DNA from: Hyphomicrobiales bacterium
GTDB lineage: Bacteria; Pseudomonadota; Alphaproteobacteria; Rhizobiales; Rhizobiaceae
Direction of reading: 5' to 3'
NCBI GenBank assembly: GCA_900473205.1
Contig: UCLB01000035.1
Location: 8,543 to 72,542, forward strand
Length of the DNA stretch: 64,000 nucleotides
Below, one piece after another: positions 61,850-64,000 of the stretch. Position 1 is the stretch's first letter. Every line of letters starts with the position of its first letter. The translations under genes were made by a program, and so were the position numbers. A model generated the notes under the pieces. The model was not told where the DNA came from. It was given only the letters and a program-made list of their open reading frames with translations, and made no database searches.

Positions 61850-64000
61850 ATGGATATGAACGAAATCAAAGAAATCTTCTTCCAGGAGTGCGAGGAACAG
61901 CTCGCCGAACTGGAATCGGGTCTTCTGAAATTGAACGACGGCGACCGCGACCCGGAAACCGTGAATGCTGTGTTTCGTGCCGTTCATTCCATCAAGGGTG
62001 GAGCGGGTGCTTTCGGTCTCGAAGATCTCGTGGCTTTCGCCCACGTTTTCGAAACGACACTGGATTGCGTGCGCTCGAACAAGCTCGAGCCCGATCAGGA
62101 CGTTCTGAAAGTCATGCTGAAATCGGCCGACGTTCTGGCCGATCTGACCAATGCCGCCCGTGATGGTGGCAGCGTCGAGGAAGGCCGCACGCGCGGACTG
62201 GTCAAGGAACTGGAAGCGCTTGCCAATGGCGAAAAGGTTTCGCCCGGTGCAGCCTCGGAACCGGCAGCACCGAAAGCCGCAGCGCCAGCACCGGTTGCCG
62301 CAGCACCGGCCCCAACCGACGACAGTGGCTTCCAGCCTGTCGCCTTCTCCTTCGGCGACTTCGAAGACGACACGGTTCCACTCATGGAAACGCCGTCCTT
62401 CAACGTCGTCTTCAAACCGCAGACATCGCTCTACACCAAGGGCAATGAATCCGCGCTTCTGCTGCGCGACCTCTCGCGCATCGGCGAGATGAGCATCAAC
62501 TGCGACATGACCGCATTGCCGCTGCTCGAAAACATCGAGCCGGAAGCTGCCTATTTCCAGTGGAAGATCACGATCAAGACGGACAAGGGTGCCGCGGGCA
62601 TCCGCACCGTTTTCGAGTTTGCTGAATGGGATTGCGATCTGGAAATCACCGAGATCGTCGAGGAAACCCCGCCTGAAGAAGAACTGCCGATGATACCGGT
62701 GCCGTTCGATCTTTCGGTTCTGGATGAAGTCGCTGACGAACCCGCCGTCATGTCTGATGCCGCAGACGAGACGACTGCTGCAAAGACCGTTGCAACAGCC
62801 GTTGCCGCGACCGAAGTCACGCGCACTGTTTCTGCCGCTTCCGAGAAGAAGGAAGCACCGGCTGCCGCTGCAGCGGCTGCCAACGCCGCCAATGCAAGCG
62901 CCGGTCAGACCATCCGCGTCGATCTCGACCGCGTTGACCGCCTGATCAACCTCGTCGGCGAACTCGTCATCAATCAGGCGATGCTGTCGCAGAGCGTGAT
63001 CGAGAACGACACGACCGGCACATCCGCCGTCAACATGGGTCTGGAAGAACTTCAGCAGCTCACGCGCGAAATTCAGGATAGCGTCATGGCCATCCGCGCG
63101 CAGCCGGTGAAGCCTGTCTTCCAGCGCATGTCGCGTATCGTCCGCGAAGTGGCCGACATGATCGGCAAGCAGATCCGCCTGATCACCGAGGGTGAAAACA
63201 CCGAAGTGGACAAGACGGTCATCGACAAGCTGGCCGAACCGCTGACGCACATGATCCGTAATGCCGTTGACCACGGCATCGAAACGCCTGAAAAGCGCGA
63301 AGCCGCCGGCAAGAACCCGGAAGGCACCGTGAAGCTGACGGCAAAGCACCGCTCGGGCCGTATTCTCATCGAACTTCAGGACGACGGCGCGGGCATCAAC
63401 CGCGAGCGCGTTCGCCAGAAGGCCATCGACAACGACCTGATCGCTGCCGATGCCAACCTGACGGATGAAGAAATCGACAACCTGATCTTCGCACCTGGTT
63501 TCTCCACCGCCGACAAGATTTCCGATATTTCGGGTCGTGGCGTCGGTATGGACGTGGTCAAGCGCTCGATCCAGGCACTCGGTGGTCGCATCAGCATCAC
63601 CTCGCGTCCGGGCCTCGGCTCGACCTTCACCATGAGCCTGCCGCTGACGCTTGCCGTTCTCGACGGCATGGTGGTGACGGTTGCCGGTCAGACGCTCGTC
63701 GTACCTTTGACGGCGATTGTCGAAACGCTGCAGCCGGAAGCCGTGAACATTCACTCCTTCGGTTCCAACCAGCGCCTGATCTCGATCCGCAACTCCTTCT
63801 GCCCGCTGGTGGATGTCGGCCGTATCCTCAACTTCCGCGCCACCCAGGCAAACCCGGTCGACGGCGTTGCCCTTCTGGTGGAGTCGGAAGGCGGCGGCCA
63901 GCGCGCTCTGATGGTCGATGCCATCCAGGGTCAGCGTCAGGTCGTGATCAAGTCGCTGGAAGCCAACTACACCCACGTTCCGGGCATTGCTGCCGCAACC
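61850..64000 (+). CDS. cheA: chemotaxis histidine kinase CheA (partial, runs off the window)
   Basis: 717 codons in the window with no stop. P1 domain with phospho-acceptor His46 (AVHSIKGGAGAFG), a Pro/Ala-rich linker, a P2-like region, a further Ala-rich linker, the P3 dimerisation helix (RVDRLINLVGELVINQAML), HATPase P4 (MIRNAVDHGIETPEKR N-box, DDGAGI G1, SGRGVGMDVV G2) and the start of the CheW-like P5 domain. Central kinase of the che operon. The large open frame on the opposite strand (61778-63976) is a codon-bias shadow. Confidence 0.95.
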   Translation, partial: MDMNEIKEIFFQECEEQLAELESGLLKLNDGDRDPETVNAVFRAVHSIKGGAGAFGLEDLVAFAHVFETTLDCVRSNKLEPDQDVLKVMLKSADVLADLTNAARDGGSVEEGRTRGLVKELEALANGEKVSPGAASEPAAPKAAAPAPVAAAPAPTDDSGFQPVAFSFGDFEDDTVPLMETPSFNVVFKPQTSLYTKGNESALLLRDLSRIGEMSINCDMTALPLLENIEPEAAYFQWKITIKTDKGAAGIRTVFEFAEWDCDLEITEIVEETPPEEELPMIPVPFDLSVLDEVADEPAVMSDAADETTAAKTVATAVAATEVTRTVSAASEKKEAPAAAAAAANAANASAGQTIRVDLDRVDRLINLVGELVINQAMLSQSVIENDTTGTSAVNMGLEELQQLTREIQDSVMAIRAQPVKPVFQRMSRIVREVADMIGKQIRLITEGENTEVDKTVIDKLAEPLTHMIRNAVDHGIETPEKREAAGKNPEGTVKLTAKHRSGRILIELQDDGAGINRERVRQKAIDNDLIAADANLTDEEIDNLIFAPGFSTADKISDISGRGVGMDVVKRSIQALGGRISITSRPGLGSTFTMSLPLTLAVLDGMVVTVAGQTLVVPLTAIVETLQPEAVNIHSFGSNQRLISIRNSFCPLVDVGRILNFRATQANPVDGVALLVESEGGGQRALMVDAIQGQRQVVIKSLEANYTHVPGIAAAT

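Noticed and set aside
61778-63976. 732-codon open frame on the minus strand opposite cheA
   Set aside because: It mirrors cheA codon bias, has no domain, and cheA itself is unmistakable on the plus strand.

Overview
The window is chromosomal DNA of an alphaproteobacterium of the Agrobacterium/Rhizobium group. The evidence is the rhizobial flagellar set (fliI-flgF, motA-fliM-fliN-fliG-flhB with a TTG start), a chemotaxis operon that opens with a soluble globin-coupled receptor (icpA-cheS-cheY1-cheA), a fused PhaAB-type cation antiporter operon, an Omp2-type porin, and high-GC codon use throughout.

Layout. 1-5.5 kb: end of a fatty-acid beta-oxidation operon (fadA, fadB), a secreted protein, a coiled-coil membrane protein and tRNA-Phe(GAA). 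5.5-35.2 kb: a 29.7-kb prophage integrated in the 3' end of tRNA-Phe, bounded by a perfect 54-bp direct repeat. 35.3-44.8 kb: a glycosyltransferase and flagellar genes. 44.9-58.6 kb: an aminotransferase, mscL, an SSS-type hybrid histidine kinase, a methyl-accepting receptor and the phaABCDEFG operon. 59.6-64 kb: the start of the che operon; cheA runs off the window.

The prophage is the accessory region. Its left arm holds integrase, an excisionase-like protein and small genes under a leftward promoter whose spacer contains an ACAAATTTGT operator. A repressor and a rightward promoter with a second copy of that operator follow. Next come a GIY-YIG/AP2 endonuclease, a damaged recombination module (Sak4-like ATPase remnant, DUF669, VRR-NUC), an AT-rich SIR2-domain cargo gene, a RhuM-like gene abutting a gene for an 8-residue tandem-repeat protein, and a primase-helicase. 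The right arm has the distal tail genes, a lysis cassette, a porin, small cargo genes and a nucleotide-kinase operon. No terminase, portal, capsid or main tail gene is present.

The element is decaying, and several scars can be read in the sequence. (1) The second half of the DUF669 gene is inverted in place; flipping it restores a 185-codon gene without losing a base. (2) Two head-to-head deletion scars (about 22.80 kb and 32.485 kb) each remove the 5' ends of two divergent genes at once. (3) The Sak4-like ATPase has lost its Walker motifs. (4) A terminal gene carries a TAG codon where a Trp is expected.

The most novel points are a recurring [A/V/S/D]-N-D-N peptide motif in nine otherwise unrelated prophage proteins, encoded by different synonymous codons; the SIR2 gene with its palindrome-rich upstream region; and the RhuM/GGGxYxGP repeat-protein pair. 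Family assignments come from reading motifs by eye; no database search was possible.
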